In this document: piece after piece, positions 9,403-17,631 of the stretch
Layout of the letters: every line of letters starts with the position of its first letter
Numbering within the stretch: position 1 is the first letter of the stretch
From: JAAOII01 sp965207945
Lineage (GTDB): Bacteria; Pseudomonadota; Gammaproteobacteria; CBDBNL01; JAAOII01
Assembly (NCBI GenBank): GCA_965207945.1
Contig: OZ242303.1
Span: forward strand, 868,001 to 932,000
Length of the DNA stretch: 64,000 nucleotides
Direction of reading: 5' to 3'
Position numbers and translations under genes: made by a program
Notes under the pieces: generated by a model
The model's database searches: none
What the model saw: only the letters and a program-made list of their open reading frames with translations
Told to the model about the DNA's origin: nothing

Positions 9403-9449
9403 AACACATTGATAATACATTGATAACACATTGATAACACATTGATAAT
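9403..9449 (+). repeat. Short direct repeats between iolD and iolE
   Basis: Four copies of an ACATTGATAA-type unit fill the 56-bp gap. They contain many stop codons and no clear ribosome-binding site for iolE. Nothing else is recognisable in the gap. Confidence 0.85.
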
Positions 9450-9457
9450 AATTGAAC

Positions 9458-10339
9458 ATGAAATATAAACTTGCAGTAAGCCCGATAAACTGGCGCAACG
9501 ATGATATGCCGGAACTTGGAGCGGAAAACACTCTTGAAAAATTCTTTACTGAGGCGGCGGAAATTGGCTATGATGGAGTAGAAATGGGAGCCCAGTATCC
9601 ACGCGAGGCGGATGAACTTCGCGCCATGCTACAACCTTATAATCTTCAACTGGCTTCTGGTTGGTATGATATGGGACTATTAAACCGCAGCGCCGAGGAA
9701 GAATTTGAAGCAATGCGTCCTCATATTGAACTTTTAAGGGCAATGGGATGCAAGGTAGTGGTGGTTTCAGAGACCATAAATAGCACTATTCATAACCAAA
9801 TTAACACAGGCGTCTCTGATAAAAAAATTATGACGGAAGAAGAATGGCAGAGATTTACTTCTCGTCTGGATAAACTGGCAGCGCTAATGAAAGAGATAAA
9901 TATGCCTTTAACCTATCATGCCCATATTGGAACCGTGATTGAAACAGAAGAGGAAATTGATAGAATGATGGCGGAATGCCCCAATGTCAACCTGCTATAT
10001 GATACTGGGCATCTAAGCTATGCGGGAGCTGATCCACTTGAAGTGCTAAATAGGTACATCAACCGAATTAACCATATTCATCTAAAAGATGTGCGCCAAG
10101 AAGTGATTCGCAAAGTGCGCAGTGAAAATAAAAGCTTTTTATCTGGTGTTATGGATGGGAGTTTTACAGTTCCAAGTGACGGTGATATTGATTTTGATAG
10201 CATATTACGAGCAGTATTTGCCAGCTCTTATGAGGGATGGTTTGTAGTGGAAGCCGAACAAGACCCAGCAAAAGCACCTGCTAAGGAATATGCGCAAAAG
10301 GCACATAACTATCTTACATCAATGATTAGTAATGTCTAA
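9458..10339 (+). CDS. iolE: Inosose dehydratase (IolE)
   Basis: TIM-barrel dehydratase, 293 aa, converting scyllo-inosose (2-keto-myo-inositol) to the trihydroxycyclohexane-dione used by IolD. Metal-site segments typical of the AP-endonuclease-2 fold are visible: YDGVEMG near 29-35, TYHAHIGTVIE near 151, YDTGHLSYAGADP near 182 and HIHLKDVR near 206. I chose ATG at 9458 (MKYKLAV) over the in-frame TTG two codons earlier because it fits the family start. It overlaps iolG by 8 bp. Confidence 0.93.
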   Translation: MKYKLAVSPINWRNDDMPELGAENTLEKFFTEAAEIGYDGVEMGAQYPREADELRAMLQPYNLQLASGWYDMGLLNRSAEEEFEAMRPHIELLRAMGCKVVVVSETINSTIHNQINTGVSDKKIMTEEEWQRFTSRLDKLAALMKEINMPLTYHAHIGTVIETEEEIDRMMAECPNVNLLYDTGHLSYAGADPLEVLNRYINRINHIHLKDVRQEVIRKVRSENKSFLSGVMDGSFTVPSDGDIDFDSILRAVFASSYEGWFVVEAEQDPAKAPAKEYAQKAHNYLTSMISNV

Positions 10340-11354
10340 GTTAATGGGGATTGCAGTTCTGGGTTGTGGTCGCATCGGTGCTGTGCATGCCGCAAATATC
10401 GCATCAATGTCTGGTGTTCGCCTTACTTATGTATTTGATAAGATTCCCGCCCTTGCCAACAAAATCAGCCGTAAGGTTGGAGCTGCAGTTGCCGATAGTA
10501 TCAAAGATATTATGCAAGACGATGAAACACAGGCAGTGGTTATATGCACTCCTGTAGATACTCATATTGAATTAATTAAGCAGGGGATTGTGGCTGGCAA
10601 AGCGGTTTTTTGTGAAAAACCCCTTACTCATTCATTAAAGGAAAGTATTGCTTGCAGGAACTTTGTTGCTAAACACAAAGGGACACTAATGATAGGGTTC
10701 AATCGTCGTTTTGATAATGGTAATTATTTACTAAAACAGAAATTAAATAAGGGGGACTTAGGACAAATTGAGCATATACAGATTACTAGTCGAGACCCAG
10801 CGGCTCCACCATTATCTTATATTCGCGAGTCGGGAGGACTTTTTATGGATATGACGATTCATGATTTTGATTTGATGATGCACCTTTTAGATGAACCTCC
10901 AGTTGCTATTTCTGCAATGGCATCAGCCATTACAGATAAGGCAATCGGTAAAGCAGGGGACTATGATAGCGCTTTGATATCAGCGACCACAGCGCGTGGT
11001 TGCACCTGTGCTATCCATAATAGTCGTCGTGCTGTATATGGCTATGACCAAAGGATTGAGGTGTTTGGCAGTAAAGGGATGCTGCAAACCCAAAACTTTC
11101 ACAATGATAACTTAATAACCGCCACTACCAAAGGATTTAGTGAGTCGCCCTTGCAACACTTCTTTTTGGAACGATACAACGAATCTTTTAAAACAATTAT
11201 GGATACTTTTGCTCGCGCTGTCCGTGGAGATAAAAGGGCGCAAGAAGAAGCCAAAGCAACTGTCATTGGCGGGATTAATACAATTTATATGGCGCAACAA
11301 GCGGCACTGGCACTAAAAAAGAAAACTACAGTTAAGCTGTCATTGCCCTTATAA
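10332..11354 (+). CDS. iolG: myo-inositol 2-dehydrogenase (IolG)
   Basis: NAD-dependent dehydrogenase, 340 aa, the canonical IolG length. Rossmann motif GCGRIGAVHAANI (residues 11-23), CEKPLTHS near 95, GFNRRFDNGN near 120, and the catalytic DMTIHDFD segment near 175. These are the IolG/Idh signatures, and it is closer to true inositol dehydrogenases than the two paralogues at 3119 and 4348. It catalyses the first step of the pathway, myo-inositol to scyllo-inosose. It overlaps iolE by 8 bp and is followed by a C-rich minisatellite instead of running directly into iolB. Confidence 0.92.
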   Translation: MSKLMGIAVLGCGRIGAVHAANIASMSGVRLTYVFDKIPALANKISRKVGAAVADSIKDIMQDDETQAVVICTPVDTHIELIKQGIVAGKAVFCEKPLTHSLKESIACRNFVAKHKGTLMIGFNRRFDNGNYLLKQKLNKGDLGQIEHIQITSRDPAAPPLSYIRESGGLFMDMTIHDFDLMMHLLDEPPVAISAMASAITDKAIGKAGDYDSALISATTARGCTCAIHNSRRAVYGYDQRIEVFGSKGMLQTQNFHNDNLITATTKGFSESPLQHFFLERYNESFKTIMDTFARAVRGDKRAQEEAKATVIGGINTIYMAQQAALALKKKTTVKLSLPL

Positions 11355-11355
11355 C

Positions 11356-11580
11356 AACCCCCCTTGTATTAGCCCCCCTTATACTAACCCCCCTTATACT
11401 AACCCCCCTTATACTAACCCCCCTTATACTAACCCCCCTTATACTAACCCCCCTTATACTAACCCCCCTTATACTAACCCCCCTTATACTAACCCCCCTT
11501 ATACTAACCCCCCTTATACTAACCCCCCTTATACTAACCCCCCTTATACTAACCCCCCTTGTACTAACCCCCCTTGTAAT
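11356..11580 (+). repeat. 15-copy minisatellite of 15 bp (AACCCCCCTTATACT) between iolG and iolB
   Basis: Fifteen back-to-back 15-bp units. Units 3 to 13 are essentially identical; units 1, 2, 14 and 15 carry single-base changes (GTATT, AG, GTACT, GTAAT). The plus strand has a run of six C in every unit. The minus strand therefore has six-G runs every 15 nt, enough for G-quadruplexes, with i-motif potential on the other strand. The array fills nearly the whole 254-bp gap. A minus-strand reading frame through it gives only the five-residue repeat GVSIR and is not taken as a gene. Confidence 0.98.
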
Positions 11581-11608
11581 CACCTCATAACAACCTTATA
11601 ATAATTTT

Positions 11609-12475
11609 ATGAAACAACATATTCTAAAACCTAATCAGCAACCTAACCAAAACTCTCCCTATATTCATCAGGTTAATCCTAAGGATTACAACTGGGACTA
11701 TTTAGAGTTCAATGCATTAACTTTGCAACAAGGGGAAGATTTTTCTTATGCAACCGAAGGTAAGGAAGCGGCGCTAGTTCCTTTGAGTGGGGAAATAAAT
11801 GTTAGTGTTGGCGACAAATCATTTACCTTGCAACGTAAGGATGTATTTAGCAGTATGCCACAGGTTTTATATGTACCTCCTGGCAGTGAGCTGCGCATCA
11901 GCGCCAGCAAAGATAGCGAGTTTGCCATAGGCGCCGCTCCCGCAGAAGGCAAGTTTCCTGTGCGGCTTTTTGAGCCATCAGAAATGAAACAAGAGGAGCG
12001 TGGCGAAGCACCGGCTAGACGTCAGGTGAATCATATTCTATCTCATCCTCTTCCTGCTGAACGTTTGATATTGTTTGAAGTTTATATTCCTGGCGGGTCT
12101 TGGTCTGGCTGGCCGCCGCATTGTCATGATGGCTATGGGGGTTCTCCATATTTGGAAGAAACCTATTACTATCGCTTTGAGCCACAAGATAGCGGCTTTG
12201 GTATTCATCGCAATTATCGCAAAGATGAAGATTTTAACGAGGTTTTTAGCATCGCCAATCGCGACTTAGTGCTGGTAACCAAAGGGTTTCATCCCACGGT
12301 TGCATCGCCAGGCAGCAAGATGTATTTCCTAAACTTTCTGGCTGGAAATCTTTATGATGAACAAAGGGCAACACCGCCTTTGGATGATTCTGATTGGGGC
12401 TTTATGAAGGAAGATAAATGGGAGCATAATAGATTTAGTATTCCTGTTTTTAACCCAGATGGTTCAGCAAGGTAG
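11609..12475 (+). CDS. iolB: 5-deoxy-glucuronate isomerase (IolB)
   Basis: Bicupin isomerase, 288 aa, converting 5-deoxy-glucuronate to 2-deoxy-5-keto-gluconate, the substrate of the IolC kinase. The metal-binding cupin segment is visible as WPPHCHDGYGGSPYLEETYYYRF-type sequence near residues 170-192 (two His plus a Glu pair). HPTVASPGSKMYFLNFLAG near 229 gives the second conserved histidine region. It ends the iol cluster. Its expression may be affected by the minisatellite just upstream. Its last 17 bp overlap the start of the lipoprotein gene at 12459. Confidence 0.93.
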   Translation: MKQHILKPNQQPNQNSPYIHQVNPKDYNWDYLEFNALTLQQGEDFSYATEGKEAALVPLSGEINVSVGDKSFTLQRKDVFSSMPQVLYVPPGSELRISASKDSEFAIGAAPAEGKFPVRLFEPSEMKQEERGEAPARRQVNHILSHPLPAERLILFEVYIPGGSWSGWPPHCHDGYGGSPYLEETYYYRFEPQDSGFGIHRNYRKDEDFNEVFSIANRDLVLVTKGFHPTVASPGSKMYFLNFLAGNLYDEQRATPPLDDSDWGFMKEDKWEHNRFSIPVFNPDGSAR

Positions 12476-15071
12476 ATTTTTCTATAACCACCCGAGTATA
12501 AACATTGGACGTTTTGTCTTAATTTTTATACTTATTTCTTCTGTCATTGCCTGTGCTAGCGGTGGAGGAGGAGGCGGGAGCGGGGGCGCTGCTGCTGGAA
12601 GCAACAACAACCGAGGCATTGAGGTGTTGGATTTACGAATTTATCCAGCTAGCAACGGGATCATCAGCAACGCCACGCTTGTATGGAATAATCCCAACGT
12701 TACCATTGAGCACATTAACATAAGCTATAAAGCGAGCGGTGCTGACAACTTGACATACTGGCCTGCATTAAGTGCCACCAATGAAATAGCCCCTAACGAA
12801 ATAAACGTAACAGAAGTTATAACTGGATTAGAAGAGCTTACCTATACTTTTAATGTTCGCTTGGTGTTAGGTGGAGCCGATGAAAATAGAACCGTATCTC
12901 CAAATTCTGTCCCACGTCTAATTGGTCCTAACCTTGACGGAGACGAGTATGCGGATGCCGACCCTAAAGAGAAAGATGAAGACGGAGATGGAGTCATAGA
13001 TGATGTAGATGATTTGCCTCGTGATAGAAGCGGAAGTGTGGATGCAGATAACGACACAGTAGATGATATTACTAGGGATCTTTGTATTTCCCCTAATAGT
13101 GCTCGCAATTGGCGCGCTGGCGAGGGCGAGGCATTGGATGCTGATGGTGATGGTTGTCGCGCGGGAGTGCGTCCCTTAGAAGACCATTTTGATAATAACC
13201 CAGAAGAATACGCTGCCAGAGTATCAGCATTACGAGTTACTCCGATGGACGGCGCAGCACTTCTTACATGGACTAATCCTGTTGCAGTAATCACCCAAAT
13301 CAACATAAGTCATAAGCTAAGTATAGCTAACAGCTTTGAAACTCCTCCAACTATCATAAGCTCTGGATCAAATATTATTAGTGGGGCGTCGGACATATCC
13401 CAGCTAATAAGTGGATTAACATCAACAAACTCAAACTATACATTTAAGATTACTTTGACATTAGGTGGGGCTGATGCAGATAGCGATGTAGCTGCGGTAA
13501 ATATCTCGCGAATAATTGGTCCTAACCGTGATGGAGATGGGTATGCTGATGCCGACCAACTTGAGACGGATGAGGATAACGATGGCGTATTAGATAGTGT
13601 TGATCTTTGTAATTCCGCAAGTTCTGCTACAAATTGGAAACATGAAGTAGCGGGCGCGGTAGATGCTGATGGTGATGGTTGTCGCTCTGATACTTCGCCT
13701 CCCGAAGATGCTTTGGACTCTGTGGCGACTGAGTTTGCTGATAGCGATGGTGATGGCGTAGGCGACATTGCTGATGTGGATGATAACAACAATGGCTTAA
13801 TAGACATAAGAACCGCAGATGAACTTAACCAAGTCCGCTACAATTTAGATGGAACATTTTTCAAGACATCTGCGGACGATGCTGGCAGTAATAGTGGTTG
13901 CCAGGGTGGCAGCTGCAATGGCTATGATCTTATGAATGACATAGACCTGGCTGGTTTTGATATTATGTCTAACGTAGATATTACTGGTTTTAATACTGCG
14001 GCTGATATAGACAAAATAAACCTTGCTGGTTATAATAATTGGCAGCCAATAGGGACTTGCGATGTTACCACAGATGGGAGTACTTTTACTATACTTTGTC
14101 GCGATTCTGATGCGTTTAATGCTATTTTTGATGGTAATGGTTTCACTATTAGCAACATGCGCATAGCCGCAAAAATCAGTATAAATGATCCTGATGCCTA
14201 TGGAATAGGTTTATTTGGCGCTATTGGTCCCAATGCTGTTTTACGTGATATTCATATTAGAGATGGGAGTATTACTGATGGAGCTGAGAGTATTGGTTTG
14301 TTAGTAGGACATGCCATGGGTAGTGACGCCGGTATGCCATTAATTGTTGGCAGTTCAGCACAAGGTAAAATTATTGATTCGCTAAATAATGCAAGATCTC
14401 TTGGTGGTTTGGTTGGTGCTGCACATAATAGCAGAGTTTCATCATCTTATGTGCTGAATAGCGAAGTGAAAGCAAAAGAGAGTATTGGTGGTTTGATTGG
14501 CAGCGCGACTGAATCTAATATTGCCTCATCTTATGTATTGTTGAGTAATATGACTAGTAGGCTGGAAAAAGCTATTGGTGGTTTGGTTGGTTTCGCACAA
14601 GCAACTAATATTACACATTCCTATACAAGAGAAGGCATGGCTACTACAGGGTTTGTGGGAACGGGCTCTTTAGTTGGCAATGGAATTGACTCCTTAATTG
14701 AATACTCCTATTCAACAATGACAGTTTCTCATCCTTTTGCTGGTATTTTGTTTGGGTTTGGAGATACAAACACGATTACCACATCCTATTGGGATAGTGA
14801 TATAATTACAAATGGTGCTTTACCAGATGCTGCGGCTAAGAGCACCAGCGAACTACAAACCCCCATTGATTATACAGGGATATACAGCGAGTGGGGTAAT
14901 GCTTGGTGCGACCCTGTATCAGGCAACTTTACTGTAGATACTACTTCGTCTCTCTATGCGCATCTTAACGGTAGGGGCGACATAAATGATTTTCGTGCTT
15001 GGGATTTTGGCACTAATATGACTTACCCCGCCTTAACTTGCACACAGGGAGGAACGGCAATTCAGCGGTAA
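12459..15071 (+). CDS. Modular surface lipoprotein with FN3-like, thrombospondin-type-3 and GLUG repeats
   Basis: 870-aa predicted lipoprotein. A hydrophobic segment ends in the lipobox SVIAC (Cys near residue 32), followed by a Gly-rich linker. Then come two modules, each with an FN3-like strand set (WNNPNVTIEHINISYK and TNPVAVITQINISHK) and an Asp-rich calcium-binding stretch (DGDGVIDDVDD; DGDGYADADQ; DSDGDGVGDIADVDDNNNG). After the marker IRTADELNQVRYNL it enters GLUG-type repeats (SIGGLIGSATESN, AIGGLVGFAQATN). Function unknown; adhesion or matrix binding at the cell surface is an inference from these domains. It is a paralogue of the 1296-aa protein at 38146. The start is an ATG inside iolB, and no other in-frame ATG or GTG precedes the lipobox. 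Confidence 0.82.
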   Translation: MVQQGRFFYNHPSINIGRFVLIFILISSVIACASGGGGGGSGGAAAGSNNNRGIEVLDLRIYPASNGIISNATLVWNNPNVTIEHINISYKASGADNLTYWPALSATNEIAPNEINVTEVITGLEELTYTFNVRLVLGGADENRTVSPNSVPRLIGPNLDGDEYADADPKEKDEDGDGVIDDVDDLPRDRSGSVDADNDTVDDITRDLCISPNSARNWRAGEGEALDADGDGCRAGVRPLEDHFDNNPEEYAARVSALRVTPMDGAALLTWTNPVAVITQINISHKLSIANSFETPPTIISSGSNIISGASDISQLISGLTSTNSNYTFKITLTLGGADADSDVAAVNISRIIGPNRDGDGYADADQLETDEDNDGVLDSVDLCNSASSATNWKHEVAGAVDADGDGCRSDTSPPEDALDSVATEFADSDGDGVGDIADVDDNNNGLIDIRTADELNQVRYNLDGTFFKTSADDAGSNSGCQGGSCNGYDLMNDIDLAGFDIMSNVDITGFNTAADIDKINLAGYNNWQPIGTCDVTTDGSTFTILCRDSDAFNAIFDGNGFTISNMRIAAKISINDPDAYGIGLFGAIGPNAVLRDIHIRDGSITDGAESIGLLVGHAMGSDAGMPLIVGSSAQGKIIDSLNNARSLGGLVGAAHNSRVSSSYVLNSEVKAKESIGGLIGSATESNIASSYVLLSNMTSRLEKAIGGLVGFAQATNITHSYTREGMATTGFVGTGSLVGNGIDSLIEYSYSTMTVSHPFAGILFGFGDTNTITTSYWDSDIITNGALPDAAAKSTSELQTPIDYTGIYSEWGNAWCDPVSGNFTVDTTSSLYAHLNGRGDINDFRAWDFGTNMTYPALTCTQGGTAIQR

Positions 15072-15100
15072 TATAGGGGTTTATATCCTATAATACTTAT

Positions 15101-15991
15101 GTGAAACTATTTGACTGCTGCTTAAATCTAACCCATAACTCTTTTAACCAGGATCGTGCCGAGCTTCTTACTCGCGCTCACGATATGGGAGTTGACTATG
15201 CTTTGGTGTGTGGCGCCGACCTTGATGATAGCGCTAAGTGCATTGCTTTGGCGCGTTCACATAGCCGTTCACATAGCAGTGAGGAGGGCGTTCAGCTGTT
15301 TGCAACTGCTGGTGTGCATCCACATCATGCGAGTGAGTGGAATGATGATAGCGCTGAGATGCTCATATCAATATGTAAGGAAAATAAGGGTATAGTCAGC
15401 GCAGTGGGTGAGGCGGGGATGGACTATGCACGCAATTATTCAACTCCCCAACAGCAAAAATTGGCGTTTAGCCAGCAACTACAAGTGGCGGCGCAGCTTA
15501 AACTGCCTGTGTTTTTACATCAACGTGAAGCCCACGATGATTTTCACCAAATATTAAAAGATTATGCTGATAAGCTGCCGACTATGTTGGTGCATTGTTT
15601 TACTGGGCAAAAGGATGAGCTATTGGCTTATGTGGAACTTGGTTGCTATATAGGAATTACTGGCTGGTTTTGTGATGAGCGGCGTGGCGAGCATCTTGGG
15701 GAATTAATCTCTTTGATACCGGCGGAACGTTTGATAGTGGAAACCGACTCACCATATTTAATCCCGCGAACCTTGAAGGCAAAATTAAAAGCTCAAAATA
15801 AAGTCAACCTTAAGCACAAACTCAATCGCAATGAACCAGCATATCTTCCGCATCTGGTTGAAGCGCTCGCCAAACAGCTGGGGCAAAAAACGGAGGAGTT
15901 GGCACAACAGACCCTATTAAATGCTTTTAGTTTTCTACAATTACCTTTAATGAGCATTGACAATAGCATTGACAATAGTATTGATGAGTAA
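15101..15991 (+). CDS. tatD: TatD-family metal-dependent deoxyribonuclease
   Basis: 296 aa from a GTG start. TIM-barrel hydrolase matching the TatD branch (NLTHNSF near residue 9, where YcfH-type members have DxHxH). GVHPHH near 74, GEAGMDY near 106, the HQREAH metal site near 144, HCFTG near 167, and ETDSPYLIPR near 212. The family shows 3'-5' nuclease activity and is linked to DNA repair and RNA quality control. It carries a small SHSRSHS insertion and a repetitive C-terminal tail (SIDN three times), both made by short tandem DNA repeats. It overlaps nadC by 8 bp. A TATAAT-like box at 15089-15094 lies very close to the GTG. Confidence 0.9.
   Translation: MKLFDCCLNLTHNSFNQDRAELLTRAHDMGVDYALVCGADLDDSAKCIALARSHSRSHSSEEGVQLFATAGVHPHHASEWNDDSAEMLISICKENKGIVSAVGEAGMDYARNYSTPQQQKLAFSQQLQVAAQLKLPVFLHQREAHDDFHQILKDYADKLPTMLVHCFTGQKDELLAYVELGCYIGITGWFCDERRGEHLGELISLIPAERLIVETDSPYLIPRTLKAKLKAQNKVNLKHKLNRNEPAYLPHLVEALAKQLGQKTEELAQQTLLNAFSFLQLPLMSIDNSIDNSIDE
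15948..15984 (+). repeat. 12-bp direct repeats at the tatD 3' end
   Basis: Three copies of an AGCATTGACAAT-type unit encode the SIDN repeats at the TatD C-terminus and reach the nadC start codon. Confidence 0.85.
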
Positions 15992-16928
15992 AATCTCTAC
16001 ATATAACCCTCCACCTGCTAACTCAATTCGCGGCTTAGTCCGGGCTGGATTGGTTGAGGACTTGCAGGAGCCCAATATGGATATCAGCACGGATATCAGC
16101 ACGGATGCTAATATTAGCGCGGATGCAGATATAAGCGCTGCGCTGATAGATGAAGATAAGCAGGCGCAGGCGGATTTATACTGCAATGAAGAGGGGGTTT
16201 TATGCGGAACTCAATGGTTTGATGAATCGTTTTTTCTGCTGGATGCGGATATTCAAATAAAGTGGCACAAAAAGGATGGGGAGAAATTACAACCAGGCAA
16301 CAAGCTATGCCACTTAGTAGGCAAGGCGCGTCCTTTATTAGCGGGAGAAAGATGTGCTTTGAATTTTCTGCAGACCCTGTCAGGCACTGCGACTAAATCA
16401 GCATCTTTGGCAACACTGTTACCCCAAAATAGCGATTTGCATATTTTAGATACTCGTAAGACAATCCCTGGATTACGGGAAGCCCAAAAATACGCGGTGC
16501 GGGTGGGTGGCTGTCATAATCACAGAGTTGGCTTGTATGATGCATTTCTTATCAAGGAGAATCATATTGCAGTAGGTGGTGGAATAATTTCACTGCTACA
16601 CAAGGCGACACAACAGAAGCAGCACCAGCAAATAATTGTGGAAGTTGAGAGCATTGAGCAGTTACGGCAGATATTCAATGAAGAGGGGATAAGGGTTGAT
16701 GTTGTGATGTTGGATAATTTTACTTTGGCGCAGATTAAACAGGCGGTGGAATTACGCCGCGAGTTTATGGAACGGGACATAAACAACTCATTACAAATTG
16801 AAGTTTCTGGTGGGATGGATGCAAGTAAGATTACTGAGCTAATTAAGCTGGGAGTTGATAGGGTATCTATGGGGGTTCTAACCAAGGATTGCAAATCAAT
16901 AGATTTCTCATTGCGTTTTAGAGAATAA
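15984..16928 (+). CDS. nadC: Nicotinate-nucleotide pyrophosphorylase (NadC)
   Basis: 314 aa. Quinolinate phosphoribosyltransferase: quinolinate plus PRPP to nicotinate mononucleotide in NAD synthesis. E. coli-like motifs: GERCALNFLQTLSGTAT near residue 120, DTRKTIPGLREAQKYAV near 152, GGCHNHRVGLYDAFLIKENH near 172-191, EVESIEQL near 216, MLDNF near 240 and EVSGGMD near 271. I chose the ATG at 15984, which overlaps tatD by 8 bp, because it puts the conserved start just before SIRGLVRAGL. The N-terminal domain has an expanded low-complexity stretch (about residues 25-50, ISTD and ISAD units) absent from typical NadC. Confidence 0.93.
   Translation: MSKISTYNPPPANSIRGLVRAGLVEDLQEPNMDISTDISTDANISADADISAALIDEDKQAQADLYCNEEGVLCGTQWFDESFFLLDADIQIKWHKKDGEKLQPGNKLCHLVGKARPLLAGERCALNFLQTLSGTATKSASLATLLPQNSDLHILDTRKTIPGLREAQKYAVRVGGCHNHRVGLYDAFLIKENHIAVGGGIISLLHKATQQKQHQQIIVEVESIEQLRQIFNEEGIRVDVVMLDNFTLAQIKQAVELRREFMERDINNSLQIEVSGGMDASKITELIKLGVDRVSMGVLTKDCKSIDFSLRFRE
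16078..16137 (+). repeat. In-frame repeat in the nadC N-terminal domain
   Basis: Degenerate 12-bp units of the ATATCAGCACGG type (perfect at 16080-16103, then diverging) encode repeated Ile-Ser-Thr/Ala-Asp, an insertion relative to the family. Confidence 0.75.
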
Positions 16929-17006
16929 TAAGGTTTATAATTGTTGTATGATTAATAAAAAAGAGCGCATATTAGCGCGAATAGAATATGACTGGGGTAG
17001 AACAAC

Positions 17007-17044
17007 TGAATTACTTTGATGAATTACTTTAATGAATTACTTTG
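17007..17044 (+). repeat. 13-bp tandem repeat containing the hscB start codon
   Basis: Three copies of TGAATTACTTTGA/AA overlap the beginning of hscB. Each copy offers an ATG or a stop. Only the ATG at 17032 opens the long frame. Confidence 0.85.
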
Positions 17045-17631
17045 AACTTTTTGGCTTAGCGACTAAGTTTGATGTGCCAGAAGATGCTTTGGATAAGGCA
17101 TATCTAAAACTGCAGAAAGAATCTCATCCTGATAAGTATGTAACTGCGGATGTTTTGCATCGCTCTCTTGCCGACCGCCAAACAGCGCAGATAAACCTGG
17201 CATACAACACTCTAAAACATCCAGTTACTCGCTCGTTGCATCTACTTACGTTGCTTATTGGCAAGGAGGTATCTACAGAAAACACTATAAACGATACGGA
17301 GTTTTTGATGGAGCAGATGAAATGGCGCGAACTCGTAGAAGAGGCGGGAGATGATATTGCTGATTTAAAGGTAATCCAAGCACAGATAAAAGATGAGTTA
17401 CAGAATATTTTCACTGATTTTTCAACATCTTATGCCAATGGAGGTGGTTCTAACCCGCAGGATAGCGTTGAGCGAACAGGCGAACAAATAGATGAGCCAA
17501 CAGAAGAACATATAGATGAGCCAACAGAAGAACATATAGATAACCTTCAAACATTGGTGCAGAAGATGCAGTATTTCACTAAACTTGACAAGGATATTGT
17601 GTCGCGTATCCCTGCTGCGTCCAATGAATAA
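17032..17631 (+). CDS. hscB: Fe-S cluster co-chaperone HscB
   Basis: 199-aa J-domain co-chaperone that brings IscU to HscA. The N-terminal J-domain (residues 1-75) has the family start MNYFELFGL and the HPD triad at 32-34. The C-terminal three-helix region binds the scaffold (NDTEFLMEQMKWRE near 88). The family length is about 171-175 aa. The extra length here is a repeated EPTEEHID segment near 152-171 encoded by two copies of a 24-bp DNA repeat. It overlaps hscA by 8 bp. The usual neighbours iscSUA are not upstream; nadC is. Confidence 0.93.
   Translation: MNYFELFGLATKFDVPEDALDKAYLKLQKESHPDKYVTADVLHRSLADRQTAQINLAYNTLKHPVTRSLHLLTLLIGKEVSTENTINDTEFLMEQMKWRELVEEAGDDIADLKVIQAQIKDELQNIFTDFSTSYANGGGSNPQDSVERTGEQIDEPTEEHIDEPTEEHIDNLQTLVQKMQYFTKLDKDIVSRIPAASNE
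17493..17540 (+). repeat. Two 24-bp repeats in hscB
   Basis: Two identical 24-bp units encode the repeated DEPTEEHI octapeptide in the linker before the C-terminal helix. Confidence 0.9.

Noticed and set aside
11332..11583. Minus-strand reading frame of GVSIR repeats
   Set aside because: It is only the 15-bp minisatellite translated; no ribosome-binding site, no non-repeat content.
16948..17019. 23-residue frame between nadC and hscB (MINKKERILARIEYDWG...)
   Set aside because: No ribosome-binding site and it ends in the repeat that overlaps the hscB start; likely chance.
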